Shown here: piece after piece, positions 21,535 to 32,400 of the stretch
Numbering within the stretch: position 1 is the stretch's first letter
Layout of the letters: each line of letters begins with the position of its first letter
Source: Pyropia haitanensis
Lineage: Eukaryota > Rhodophyta > Bangiophyceae > Bangiales > Bangiaceae
Length of the DNA stretch: 64,000 bases
Assembly (NCBI GenBank): GCA_008729055.1
Contig: SDUX01000001.1
Location: 248,001 to 312,000 of the forward strand
Direction: 5' to 3'
The notes under the pieces: generated by a model
The model's database searches: none
Told to the model about the DNA's origin: nothing
What the model saw: the letters and a program-made list of their open reading frames with translations, nothing else
Program-made: the position numbers and the translations under genes

Positions 21535-22444
21535 TCAAAACTCGGGCGACGGCGCCGGCTCCTCATCGCAGCGCCGCCCCCCGTCGGCCGGCATCCGCAC
21601 CGGCGGCGACACGCGTCGGACGCGGCGCAGCCGCGGCGCACACACCGCCGGCCACCGGCGGCGCCCCCCCCCCCCCCCCTTCCACACACCCGCGCCGGCA
21701 CGCCCGCCCGCTCACACACCGACCGTGGGCGGTAGCGGTGGCGCCTCCCCCCCCAGCCCCGCCCCCGCACGCGGAACCACCGCTTGGTACACACCCACGC
21801 GACCGTCGTCGACGTGCGGCCGCCGAGGCGGCCGTCGCGCCGCCGCCGCCGGGCGGTGATGGTGGTGCGGAGGACGACGGTCTGTTCGAGGCGGATGCCC
21901 GACCGGTAGAGGTACCACCGGGGGGGGGTGTAGAGGGCGTCGTGCACCGCGATGGTGCACGTGGGGGGGGGGGGGGGGGGCGCCAGCCGCGGCCGCGGCG
22001 CGCCCAGCGGCGGCGGCGGGCGGGCCAGCGGCGGCCGCGGCGGGCCCAGCGGCGGCGGCGACGCCACTGGTGGTCTGCGCCGTCGAGGGTGGCGCCCGCG
22101 TCGTCCTCGTCGCCGGGGATGGGCGCCGCGTCCGCCGCCTCGCGCGACGATGCCACGGCGGTCGCCACGTCTCCGATGGGCTCGTCCAGGGCGGCGACGG
22201 AAAAGTCGAGGGCGTCGCCGTCGGCCGCATCCTCGACGGCGACGGTAGTAGTGCCGGGTGCGCCGTCCAGCTGGGGGAGCGGGCCGACCACAGCGGTCGC
22301 TCCGACCGCCGCCGTGACCGACGTCGCCGAGACGCCGGTGCCCGCAACGGCCGCGTCGGTGGTGAGGCCGCCAGCGAGGGCTGCCAGTGCCACCGCCGCC
22401 GCCACCGCCGCGGCGGCCACGCGCGTTGTCCGGGAACGGGCCAT
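21535..22444 (-). CDS. P4: divergent family member, frame broken at G/C runs
   Basis: The start at 22444 gives a signal peptide ([20 protein letters not shown]). An acidic, Ala-rich region follows (EDAADGDALDF, GDEDDAGA), then repeated Arg/Trp stretches (RRRRWARRGRRW). At an 18-G run (21963-21980) the frame shifts and the family domain resumes: CTIAVHDALYTPPRWYLY, TITARRRRRDGRLGGR, VAWVCTKRW and VCERAGVPARVC. A second shift at the C run near 21663-21680 yields VCAPRLRRVRRVSPPVR and the family tail RRCDEEPAPSPEF before TGA at 21537-21535. All six Cys are present, and C-x9-C and C-x23-C are conserved. The sense of all three frames argues that the gene is real and the runs are mis-called or variable. 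A decaying pseudogene is the alternative. Confidence 0.65.
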
Positions 22445-25400
22445 GGTGCCAAGCGGCAGGTGCCGTCCGCCGTCGCTGTGAGGGGCAAGGTGGGGTAAGG
22501 GGAAAGCCCGGCGGCCGGTCGGCGGCGTTGCCGAGTGGTCCACCCGTGGGTTGGGTGCCGGCGGTGAGAACGGCGCCCGTGTTGCGGCCGCCCCTCCTTC
22601 CCCCCCCCTTTTCAACTCCCAGCGTCTGGCCCGTGGTGGGGGAACGGCGTTCGCCGCCGCCGCGACGCGGGCGGCGACGGCCGCACGCCACCGGGGCTGC
22701 CATCCACACCACGCCACACGGGGCAGGGCGCGGCGGTTGCTGGCGGCGGCACACAGACGGCGGGCGGGGAGCGGGGAGGGAAACTGTCAAGTGCCCGACG
22801 CGGGGACGGGATGTGTCCAAGAGGAGGGGGGGGGGAGAGCGGGGGAGAAGTCAGCAGGTCGGGGCTGGCGGTTGGGACGGCGCGGAGCGGCGTTTTTTTC
22901 GTCCGCCTGGGCGGGGCAACCCCCACCGAGCACGACCACCGTCTCGCTGGGGCCCGTTGGCCCAGGACGGGGCGGCGGGCGACGCGGCACGGGCGGGGAT
23001 GGGTGTGATGGCTACCATTCGCACTGCGTTGCGGGCGTTATGGCCAGCCTGGAACGGGACGGCTCGCTGCCAGAGGGAAGGGGAACACGCGGCGGTGGGG
23101 CGCCACGCCGGCGGCGAGTCGGGACGGCCGCACGGGGTGACCCTCCCGCCCTGGGGGTTGCCGTCTGTGAGTTCGCCGCCGTGCAGACGCCAGAAAGCCA
23201 GATGGCGACCCGCAACCGCGACGCCCGTGGACCGGCATGCGCCTTCATTCCCGCGGGACGGACAAAAGTGTCTCCCCTGGCCTTGTAGCTGTTGGACAGC
23301 GCCAGCATCCGTGGGGTGGTCTGTCGCCAGAGGGGTGAGGCTCCCGCCACACGCCCCGCTGCTGTCCAGCGCCCGTGCGAGCGCGCGACGCCACCGGGCG
23401 GCGTACAGCGGAGGGGCCACACCAGACGTGCGCAGGCGATACCCCTGCCGCGCAAGGCGGAACGACGGGGGCGTAGTGTTTCCCTCTGACAAGTGCCCCA
23501 CCCCCCGCGCCCCACTCGTCTTGCCCCCCCCACCCGCCCCCCAGTCTTTACCGCCGCTTGTGAGCGGCGTGCCACTCGCAGCCGCCCTCGCGCTGACGCG
23601 ACCACCCGGCATCCCCCCCCCCCCCGCCCTGCATCCCGTCACGCCCACACAGGCGGGGCATGCCGCCACAGACGCCGTCCCCGCCTCACAGACCGCTGCT
23701 GCCAATGTCCCTATTCCCGGCGGCCGCGGCTGGAACTCTGCTGCGAAGCGAGAAAGGGGGACGGACGCGGGTAGGGGGAGGAGGGAAGTGGGAGCAGTCG
23801 TCCCACGGCGGCGGGCATTCCCTGGGACGGGACCCTGTGGAGGGGCGACGCCGCGGCAGTGGTGCGCCAGCCGGTGCGGGCTCGCCTCTCGCCGGGGGGG
23901 GGGGGGGGGGCAGAAAACGGCGACGTGTCAGCGGGCCGCGTCACGGGCGTCGCCGCCTGCCCGTCGCTGTCGCTGGGAGTGCCGCGCACGCGACGCGGGC
24001 GGGCTCCTGCCGCCGCGGAGCGCGCCGTTGGGTTTGTTGTTTTTGCTCGTGCATCTGTGGTGGACGGGCCGCCCGTGTAATGCAGCACGAGTCGCACGGC
24101 GGGTGACGCACCAGAGGTCCGCGTCGGCGCGGGCGTGTGCCGCGGGACGACGGCCGGCCGCTCGACCGCGCGGGGGGGCACTACGTAGCGATGTAACGGC
24201 TGTGGCTGTTGATCCGGTGTCGGGAGGCTGGCGCATGCCAGACGGGATCCAGCGGCCCGCACCAGCGCGAGGGCGTGCACCCCCCCCTCGACGCCGATAC
24301 AGTACTGGAGAGTAGCCGCAGACCCGCAGCATGATGCAACACGGCAAGTTGGCGGTGGGGGGGGTCGCCGCTACGTACGAGTTGGTGCATCCCGACGTGG
24401 TCGAGCCGCGGTGGACAGCGCGTCCTTCCTTAATCTTTCCTGAACTCGTTTTCAACCTGAATACGGGCCAACGGTGTGGGACGAGCGCTCGTCGGATCAA
24501 TTGTCATGCCCGCCTCTGGCGGAGCGTGTCACCGGCCGGCGCCGCCGCCAATGACCACCGACCAGCCCCGCCACGTCCGCGACGGCACCGGGCGGCTGGT
24601 GGCCGGGGCCGCCGCGGCGTGGCCACGGCGCGCCCCCGTCTGCCGCTCTGTGGTCTTGTCGGTTTCTCCCGTGCGGGCGTGCGGGGGGTCCCTCCACGGC
24701 TGGCGGTGCGGCCGCCGCGCGGGGATGGCGAGACGGCGCCCGCGGCGGGCGGCCGCCGGCCGCGGCGGTGGCGGCGGGCGCGCCGCTGCCGGCGGGGGTG
24801 GGCAGGGGGCGGCAGCTGCTTGCGCTGGGAGCGCGCTGGGTGGGAAGGGCGCGCCCGGTAGCTTGCCAGCACGGACCGTCCGTGTGTGTATTGTCGAGGG
24901 TTGACTTTGTCTGGTGTCGTTGTGCTCGCTGCCTTGTCTCCAGCGTGCGGTAGCAGCGTGCATTTCGGTTGATGCTGCGTCTCAGAGGAACGGACACTCG
25001 ACTGTTGGTCTCTTTTCATGGCTCGTTTGTTCCCTTTTGGGCGCCTTTCCGGCACAGCGTGACCCCTGTCTGCCTGTCCAGACGTGGAGCGGCCTCCACG
25101 ACTGCCTCGGCTTGTGGCTGCTGCGTGTCCCGTGCTAGCAGCTGCGGGTGCCGTGTCAAAGAAAATGACCCTTTCGGCATTCACATCCCCGACGGCGGTG
25201 GCGGCGAGGCTGTCCGAGCCGCCTGCATGGTCGCTGTTGGCAGCTCCTGGGCGTGGACAGGCGTGACGTTTCTCGGTGCCCACTGCGGCTGAATGTGGGC
25301 TGGCGGCGGACGCGGGCGGGCGGGCCGAAAGCGGCAGCTGCTCGTGCAAGCAGGCGGGACACGACACGTCATGCTGCGTTGATGGGCACGCCCCGCGTGT

Positions 25401-26727
25401 CCCGGGGGGCCCAATCCCACCCCGTCAATGCAGACTGGCTTGGCCGCGCCCGTGCGGCAGGCCCCCCGACGACGACCGCGACGCCGCGCGGCCAGGCCGT
25501 AGCGGCGGGGCGTGACTTGTGGTCCGCGTCGTTCCCATTGCTGGTGCCGCCACGCCCCGACCGGCCGGCGGGCCCGTCCCCGCCATCACCACCAGCCTCG
25601 GCGGCCCCGTCGGTGCCACCTACACCCAAACCGCCACCGTTGCCATCGTCACCGCCGTCGGCGCCGCCGAAGCCGACGCCACCGTCGCTGACGCGTCCTC
25701 CCGGTCGGCCGGCCACGGCGCCGTTGTCCCCGCCGCCGCTGGCGCAGCCGGCGTCACAGTCACCGGCGCGGCCGCCGTTGCAGCCACGTACGTGGTCTGT
25801 GGGAATCTAAAGTGTGCGCCCACCGTTAAGCCAGGTCAAGTGCTGATGGAATGATGCACCGCCGCAAGGTTCACATGTCACAGAGAAGTATTCACATCGT
25901 CGCCGCCCTCGAGGCGGTCCGCCTTGGCGACCGTGTTCGGTGCCCAGTCCTTGCCGCCGTCGCCGTCCGTGGTGGGTGTAGCGGTCGAATCAGGCTGGTT
26001 TGCTTGGGCATGTGCAGCGGCGGCGGAGGTGGTTGGAGTGTGAAGATGTAGACAGGACGGGCTGGGGGGGGTGGGCTGCATTGGGTGGCTGTTTTCTACC
26101 CCAAGACCACTTTTACGCTGGTGCAGCGGTGGTGGTGGTCGCGGAGGTGGGGGTGGTGAGCGGCCGCGGTGGGCGACCGGCAGCCGGCAGCAAGTGGTGG
26201 GCTGGCCAGGTCGCTCCCACCCCCCCCCCCCCCGCCCTTCCCCCAGACCCTCTCGTCGACAGCAGTCGGGGACATTTTGGGCGGCCACCCACCTCCCGCG
26301 ACGCCGCTGGCGACAGCGCAGCGCCATTGCCGGGACGGCTGTGCCCGCCTAGGTGCACGGTCCGCCCGGGGGGTATTGACCCGCGCGTCCGCGCGGCGCC
26401 ACCGCTGCAAAAGGGTGAATGTCAGGGTCTGGTCAGGAGAGGAGGCGGGGTGAAGGGGGTGGGGGGGGGAGAGGGGCAAAGAGGCACAGAGGGCCACGGG
26501 TGTGAAAATCGCACATGACCTATTGGTTGCGCTCCCCCTGTCACGCGGCAGGTGGACGACAAGTGCGCCAGAAGCAAAAACAAAAAAAATGGATGGGGTG
26601 CGCGCGCCAGAATGGTCATCCCAAGGCACGGACCGGTTAAGACGCGAAGAGAAGACGCAGCACCAAGAAAGGAGAACGCTTCCGTTTCAGGCCCGAGGGG
26701 CAAGGAGCCAGACCGGGGTGACGCAGT
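22445..26727. other. Large 4.3-kb intergenic region
   Basis: No gene, RNA or transposon could be supported. Frames run for hundreds of codons on both strands, but the translations are Arg/Pro/Gly/Ala-rich with no domain. The 25519-25854 plus-strand frame (Ala/Thr/Val-rich, no ATG) looks the most protein-like but has an equally open antisense partner. The left end should hold the P4 promoter and the right end the P5 3' flank. Composition drops in G+C around 24900-25260. Confidence 0.4.
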
Positions 26728-27507
26728 CTAGTGGGCCTCGGGCGACGGCTCGGGGTGCCCGCCGCACCGCGGCCCCGCCTCGGGCCGCACCCGCACGAGC
26801 GGCCACACCCGCCCTACCCGCCGGAGGCGCCCACCACACAGCGCCGCGTAGCGGCGGCGGGCCGCGTAGCTCCCGCACACCCGCGACGGCGCGCCCACAA
26901 AGGCGCACACGAAGCGGGGGCGCCTGCCGCTGCGGCGGCCGCCTGCCGCGCCGGTCGACCGCTTGGCCCACCGTTTGACACACGCCCACGCCTTGGTCGC
27001 CGTTGCCCGGCGGCCGAGGCGGCCGCCCCGCAGACGGTGGGCCGTCACGACCACGCGGATGAGCAGCAGCTGCGCGGGGCTGCCGTGCCGTCCGGGATGC
27101 GCCGGCGCCTTGAGAACCTCCCACACCTTGATGATGCACTTGGGGGGGGTGGGGCGGGGCTTCCAAGGGCGGTAGCTGCCGTGCCCACGGGTGTGGATGA
27201 GCGTATTCAGCGTCGGCTTCTCCTCCCAATCGACGGGCGATTTCTCCTCTGCGGGCTCATCGACAGCGGCTGCGATGGCGGCCTCACCCGCAGCGGGGTC
27301 ACCCGCGGTGGCGACGGGCCCAATGCTGCGCACGGCCGCCGCGGTGCCCGTGCCGATGGTCGAGGCGGCTTCTCCAGCGATCCCCGCCACCGCCTCGGCC
27401 GCCAAGTTAGAGTCCAAGGCGGCAGCGGGGACGACGCCAGCGACGGTGACGGCGGCCGCCACCGCTAGTGCCGCCACAACCACGTGAGCAGCGCGGATGG
27501 GTGCCAT
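26728..27507 (-). CDS. P5: secreted Arg-rich six-Cys protein with acidic pro-region
   Basis: 259 residues from the ATG at 27507 (MAPIRAAHVVVAALAVAAAV), chosen because MxxxR followed by a hydrophobic run matches the other members. The pro-region is Ala/Gly-rich with a moderate acidic part (DEPAEEKSPVDWEEK). The hinge is RPWKPRPTPP. Cys are at 124, 176, 201, 211, 224 and 248, with the invariant C-x9-C-x12-C-x23-C. Signatures are KCIIKVWEVLKAPAHPGR, GGRLGRRATATKAWACVKRW, RYAALCGGRLRRVGRVWP and the tail RCGGHPEPSP. It is intact and has no homopolymer break. P5 lies 4.3 kb from P4, so the array is loose rather than tightly tandem. Confidence 0.8.
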   Translation of the reverse strand: MAPIRAAHVVVAALAVAAAVTVAGVVPAAALDSNLAAEAVAGIAGEAASTIGTGTAAAVRSIGPVATAGDPAAGEAAIAAAVDEPAEEKSPVDWEEKPTLNTLIHTRGHGSYRPWKPRPTPPKCIIKVWEVLKAPAHPGRHGSPAQLLLIRVVVTAHRLRGGRLGRRATATKAWACVKRWAKRSTGAAGGRRSGRRPRFVCAFVGAPSRVCGSYAARRRYAALCGGRLRRVGRVWPLVRVRPEAGPRCGGHPEPSPEAH

Positions 27508-27677
27508 GGCAACGAAAAGCACCCGCCTGAGATGTCCTAACAGGGTGGATGAGGGAATCTGCAGAAGGAGGTGGAGGGGAGCTCAAACAGTGCAGAGAAG
27601 GGAGCTTGTGCGGGTGATGGTGGGGTGTGTGCTCCTGTTGGTCGTGGACTGCCTCTACACAGGCTCCTTGCCTCTTG

Positions 27678-27684
27678 TCTTATA
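27678..27684 (-). promoter_or_regulatory. TATA box of P5
   Basis: The minus strand reads TATAAGA about 171 bases before the P5 ATG. Confidence 0.5.
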
Positions 27685-28477
27685 GCAGCTCGCTGCCTCC
27701 TGGAGGACGTCTGGGGCACTCACGCGGAGGTTGCTCCGGCCCACTCCCACACTCGCCCGACACTGGTCACGACGCGGCCGCACGAGGCAGCTGCCGGCAC
27801 CTCGCAACGTACATCGAGGTCCAGAGCTCACCAGCTCGGAGCGCCGGCGCGAGGACGCCGTACCCCCCTTGCCTGCTGGCAGGCCTGTACCACACGGCCA
27901 TCGCTCTCAGCAGGCTGCATCCCGTCTGTAGACGTAGCAACGGCGATTGAGATCCCCCGTGGCAAAACGTCCAAAGGTATACACGCAGTGCCGACGCTCT
28001 CATCCTCCACTGAGCCGACATGGATAGGTGTCAACCCGGTGTGCAGGGTAGCGTCAACCGTCTGTCACCCATCATCCGGCCTGGCAGGGGTACAGCGACC
28101 AATAGAGAATCCTCCTCGCTCTCCCTCCCTCTGCGCCATCGTATCCACGACCATCGTCGTGATCCTGTGTCAGACGTGCGGCACCGGGGCTCGCTGAGGT
28201 AAACCCTCGGCCGGGGGTCGTACCGACGGATCGGGAAGTCATGTTTATTGGTTCGTAAGCAACATTGCCATCAAAGAACAGCAATGCGGTCATGCCACGG
28301 TTTGGCGGTATGTTTCCACGTCATCATGACATGGCCGTCCCTGTATGCCTGTACATGTTTGGGAGCTTTATTGCATGATTATCGCTACTGACCCCGCGCC
28401 AGCAAGAATGATGAAACTCGGCTCCGACCCCTCTTGCACGTAGTCCCGGCGTAGCACCGACAGCGCTGGAGAGTGGG
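27685..28477. other. Intergenic, transition to AT-richer DNA
   Basis: No gene seen. From about 28200 the composition becomes clearly AT-richer and stays so through the transposon region to about 36700. Confidence 0.4.
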
Positions 28478-28657
28478 TGCTTGTGCTTGCGACTACATCA
28501 ACAACGCCTCCTTCGCACCGATTCTGATGCAGAAAGCTAGGGAAAAGAGGGGCAGTGGCGGAACGGTTTAAGACGCGCTGAGTGCTCCAAGAGCCGATGC
28601 GGTCAACGTATATCACAGTATTATATCTTGATTAAAGCCCGCTTCATCCAGCTGAAA

Positions 28658-28729
28658 ACGCCGGTAGTGTAGTGGTAATCATCATCGCTTCCCATGCGAT
28701 GGACCGGGGTTCGATTCCCCGCCGGCGTA
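28658..28729 (+). tRNA. tRNA-Gly(CCC)
   Basis: 72 bases including discriminator A. The acceptor stem pairs ACGCCGG with CCGGCGT. The D arm contains GTGTAGTGGTAAT. The anticodon stem ATCGC/GCGAT closes loop TTCCCAT, giving anticodon CCC. The T arm is CGGGG-TTCGATT-CCCCG. There is no intron and no encoded CCA. All stems are perfectly paired. Confidence 0.95.
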
Positions 28730-28764
28730 GTATGCGTGCGATGTCTCTAAAGCACGCATCACTC

Positions 28765-28770
28765 TTTTTT
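28765..28770 (+). terminator. Pol III terminator of tRNA-Gly
   Basis: Six T, 35 bases after the tRNA end. The inverted copy has the same T6 at the same distance. Confidence 0.6.
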
Positions 28771-28825
28771 GATCTGTGTGAAACCCACTCGATATAATGT
28801 CTTTTTCACCGTATGGCGTCCATCG

Positions 28826-28830
28826 GATCC
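28826..28830. repeat. Target-site duplication GATCC (left)
   Basis: GATCC directly precedes the left LTR and is repeated at 35253-35257 directly after the right LTR, the five-base duplication expected for copia integration. Confidence 0.9.
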
Positions 28831-29403
28831 TGTGGTAGGATCACCAAACTAGTATGTAGAATAACGTAGCGGGGTCAACGGCCTTCGAACCGACCGGGCA
28901 ATCGAGCAGAGGGTAGCCGTCGTCCGAGCACACCCAAGCACGAGTCTATGCAATGATCCCACTTCGTCTTGTCTCTCTGCGCTCCCCCCTCGCTACTCGA
29001 TGCGAGGGAGCGCTTATATAGGCGCGGAGCAGCTCGCCACAGGCGCGACCAGGCACTCCACACCCCCCAGGGAAAGCAAAGCACACAAGCAAATCAATCA
29101 GACAGCGCGGCGCGAGGATTCAGCGGTAATCGCCAGCGCGGCCATTGTGTGCCATCGAGGATGACATCAGTTGATGGCATGGTATGGACAGTTCCATCGC
29201 GTTTCATCAGCTTACAGCAATGACATGTCGGCGTCAAATCGATTGCACGACAATCGTGTCAGCAGCACCAGCGACATCCAGATCCGTCTAGAAGTGTCGC
29301 GTGGTGACAGGGTACACAGCGGGGATGACGCCACCGTGTTAGACAGCGAGGCCGCGCGTGGCCGCACGAAATTGACGACAGCAGCATCAGGAAGGGATTC
29401 ACA
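28831..29403 (-). repeat. 3' LTR of the copia element
   Basis: 573 bp, same as 34680-35252. On the sense strand it begins TGTGAATCC and ends CCTACCACA. It contains TATATAAG at 29013-29020 (minus strand), the presumed promoter core. Confidence 0.95.
29013..29020 (-). promoter_or_regulatory. LTR TATA box
   Basis: TATATAAG on the sense strand of the element. The equivalent in the 5' LTR, which drives genomic RNA, is at 34862-34869. Confidence 0.65.
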
Positions 29404-32400
29404 CTCCCACCTTTTCCTTATCCGAGCGCTGCGGTTCCGCCTTCTCCGGCGTCCGGATGATCCACTGCTCCACAGGCTGCCGGTCCACCGACGTCCGCAA
29501 GACGTCGTCAAGACTCATGCAGAAACCCGGCTTCGTCAGCCCGTCCGCAAGGTTGTTCGCCGACTTGACCAGGCCGACGTTGGAGATCTCCTTGCGGTTG
29601 TAGGCCTCCCGTGCAGCAGCAATGTCGATCATGAGCCGCTTCTCCGTCGTATGTGAAGCACGTGTGATGACGTCAAACAACTGCTTGGAGTCCGTTAGCA
29701 TCGTCAACGGTACCGGTTGCTTGTACAGACGCTCCAGGTCATACTTGATGATGAAGGCTTCGTCGAACGCGTTGGCAAACGCGTAGACCTCACCCGCCAT
29801 GATGGAGCGCACGACGCGACGGGACTTCTTGCTTGAGTAGGCTAGCACGTGACAGCGGTCCGCAGCGTCACACAGCAGGATGACAAAGCCTAGCTGTGAA
29901 GAGTTGTCGTCGTTCGACGCAAAGGAAGCGTCGGCGTACACGCGCAGATGCAGGGTGGTTCGGTCCAGCGGCCGGTATGACAGCACTAGGTCTGCCGTTG
30001 ACCTAGCGTACTTGATAGCCTTGTTCAGCTCCTGCACGTGACGTCTGGCAAAGGTCTTAGATGATACTTGAGCCGCACGGTTGATGGCAGCGCACAGGTC
30101 CGGGCGGCTATGCGCCAGCCATGCAAAGGAAGCTCGGACGGAGACGAACTCGTCATAGGTGATGTCCGTCGGCATGATGCGCACCAGCTTGATGTACTCC
30201 GGCTGACTCAGCGTGAAGTGCCGCCAGGGCGTAGTGAGTGTGCGCACCTGGACGCCCAGAAACTCCGTGTTGTCCCATTCACGCGGCTTGGAGTCAAAGT
30301 GGGTCAGCGTCTTCTCGGTCAGCCGCTGGAACTCCTCATTTCCACCAAGCAGCATGTCGTCCACGTACGAGCCAAGAAGTCCGTCGACATCGTCTTCTCC
30401 ATCCTTGACGTACAGAGCCGGGTCTCCCGTAAGCGGCGACATGGAGAGGTCGTCCTCGACATGGGAAGTCATTGTCGCGCTCCAGTAGTCGCCCGCGTCA
30501 CAGAGACCGTACAAGGGCTTGAGGATGCGCAGCACTTCACCCTCAGCAACGCCCAATATGGCTCGGTCCTCCTCGCGTGGGGCGAGGTACACCGGTCGAC
30601 TCAACTTGTCCTTGCTCTGAAGGTACGACTGGTTGACGTCGTGCGAGAAGATCCTGAAGCCGCGAACAGCACTGGTGGACACGATAATCTTGGTCGAGCG
30701 CTGTCGTAGTGTAGACAGGTTGTGCACCACGAACGGCTTGGCCTTGTCCCGGTGTCCCTGCACCACGTAGCGACTCTTGCCCTTCTCCTTCGATGTGCCG
30801 ACGTGCTTCAGGGCGTGGACAAAGCGTCCACTCAGGATGTTGGCTTCACGAGGAAGGTCATTGCGCTTGACAGCAACCCACACTTTCCGCTTCAGGAGTC
30901 CCTCTGCTTCCGCTTGGCGTGCGCCTTGGATGATCTGCGAAGATATACGCACGTCGCCAGGCTTGAGCACTTCCGTCACGAAGACTTCTGTTGCCCGCGG
31001 AATCGCCCTTGCCGGGTGCTCTGCAGCAGCTTCCGTTGCCGTCGGCGCCACTTGTCCGTCCTCAGCGACTTCAACGACGTCGCGAACACGAGGTGGGTCC
31101 GGTGTCGGTGTCGTAGCATCTTCCAGTGTGGCAGCCGTCGTGCCAGCCTCTTCCTGCCGGTACTCCTTTACCTTGTCCACGGAGAAGAGCTTCACGGAGT
31201 TGCCGACGTTGAGCCACACCTGCTTACCATCGGTAGACAGGACTTGGTACGGTCCCGTCCACTTGTCGACGGGTTTCTCGCGGTAGACAAGCACGGACAT
31301 GCCCGCTCGGATGACAGCATCGGCAGCGCCTGGGACGCGGCTGCGCACGGCGCGCTCCAGACGCGACTTGGCTACGTGCTTTGCCATCTCTTGGCGGGCG
31401 GCGTGCATCGCCATGACGCGGTCTCGTTGAGCAGGAAGGTTGATCGGGGCTACGGGCATCCGAGGAAGAACTCCAAACACCAGCAAAGTCGGAACGAGCC
31501 CGCTTGGTCCAGCCGTCTGGTTCATCCCCCACACGGAGAGCGCCAAAGCATCCTCTGCAGGCAAGTCAGGGTGAGAAGCCCGTACGCGCCAGTAGATGCG
31601 CCGAAGGAAGGCATGGTAGCGCTCGCCGACACCAAGGGAGTTGTGCGACTCCACGCCTGACTCCAATCGCTTGATGCCCACTGATTGCTGTAGCGCCTTC
31701 CATTCGTCAGACGCCAGCTGTGGCCCTTGGTCGGTGTGCATGAAGTCTGAGTAGCCGATGTACGGGGTCACCCAGCAACGTACGTATGCCCGCCAGACGT
31801 CCTCCGTAGACTCGCCGCTTGAGAGGAACACGGCTGCACTGAAGAGCGTGTCCTTGTCGACCACATGCAGGAGCGGCTTCCCATCGAGGTACATGATGTC
31901 TAGAAGCACCGTCCGGTTGAAGATAATATCCTCAGGAGGCAGAGCCACTCGGAACCTGCTTGGCTCCTTCGAGAGTCGCTGACATAAGTCGCACGTGCTG
32001 GAAACCTCCTGCAGCTGCTTCAGGGTGCTTGGCTTGGCGTGTTCACCTCCGGCCTTGTTGATGACGGCATACAGGCGGTCCGGCTGCGGATGGAAGAAGT
32101 GTCGGTGCATCTTGCGTAGTTCCGGCATGGTGTACAGCACGTTGTGCTCCCAGACGTAGTAGACATGTCCAAGCTTTCGCACGAGCGGCATCGTCACTGA
32201 GTAAGCTTCGCACACGAGTCGGTTGAGCACGGTGTTGGCGTACATGTGAAACTTGTCGAGGGTGTCAAGCCCGAACAGAAGCGGCACGTTCACGTCCACA
32301 ACGTCCACCGTCAGCTCTAAGAAGTAGTCGTCCGCGAGCGGAATGCGTATAGTCAGCGTACCGATGCTTGCATGCCGGCTTCCACCAAACCGGTACACCT

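Larger units (their letters stand above)
28478..28790 (+). repeat. Left copy of an inverted duplication carrying tRNA-Gly
   Basis: About 180 bases upstream of the tRNA, the tRNA itself and about 60 bases downstream match 35955-36290 in inverted orientation. A long exact upstream stretch spans 28530-28605 (for example GAAAGCTAGGGAAAAGAGG), and a weaker downstream match surrounds CTTTTTTGATC. Confidence 0.8.

Noticed and set aside
22387..24315. 642-codon plus-strand open frame
   Set aside because: No domain, no sensible start, Arg/Pro/Gly-rich, and competing frames on the other strand are nearly as long.
25519..25854. Ala/Thr/Val-rich frame of 111 codons
   Set aside because: It looks somewhat protein-like but starts with GTG, lacks a domain, and both antisense frames are open across it.
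28875..29084. 69-codon frame starting MLCFPWGVW, repeated at 34724-34933
   Set aside because: It lies inside both LTRs and is explained by LTR sequence, not by a gene family.
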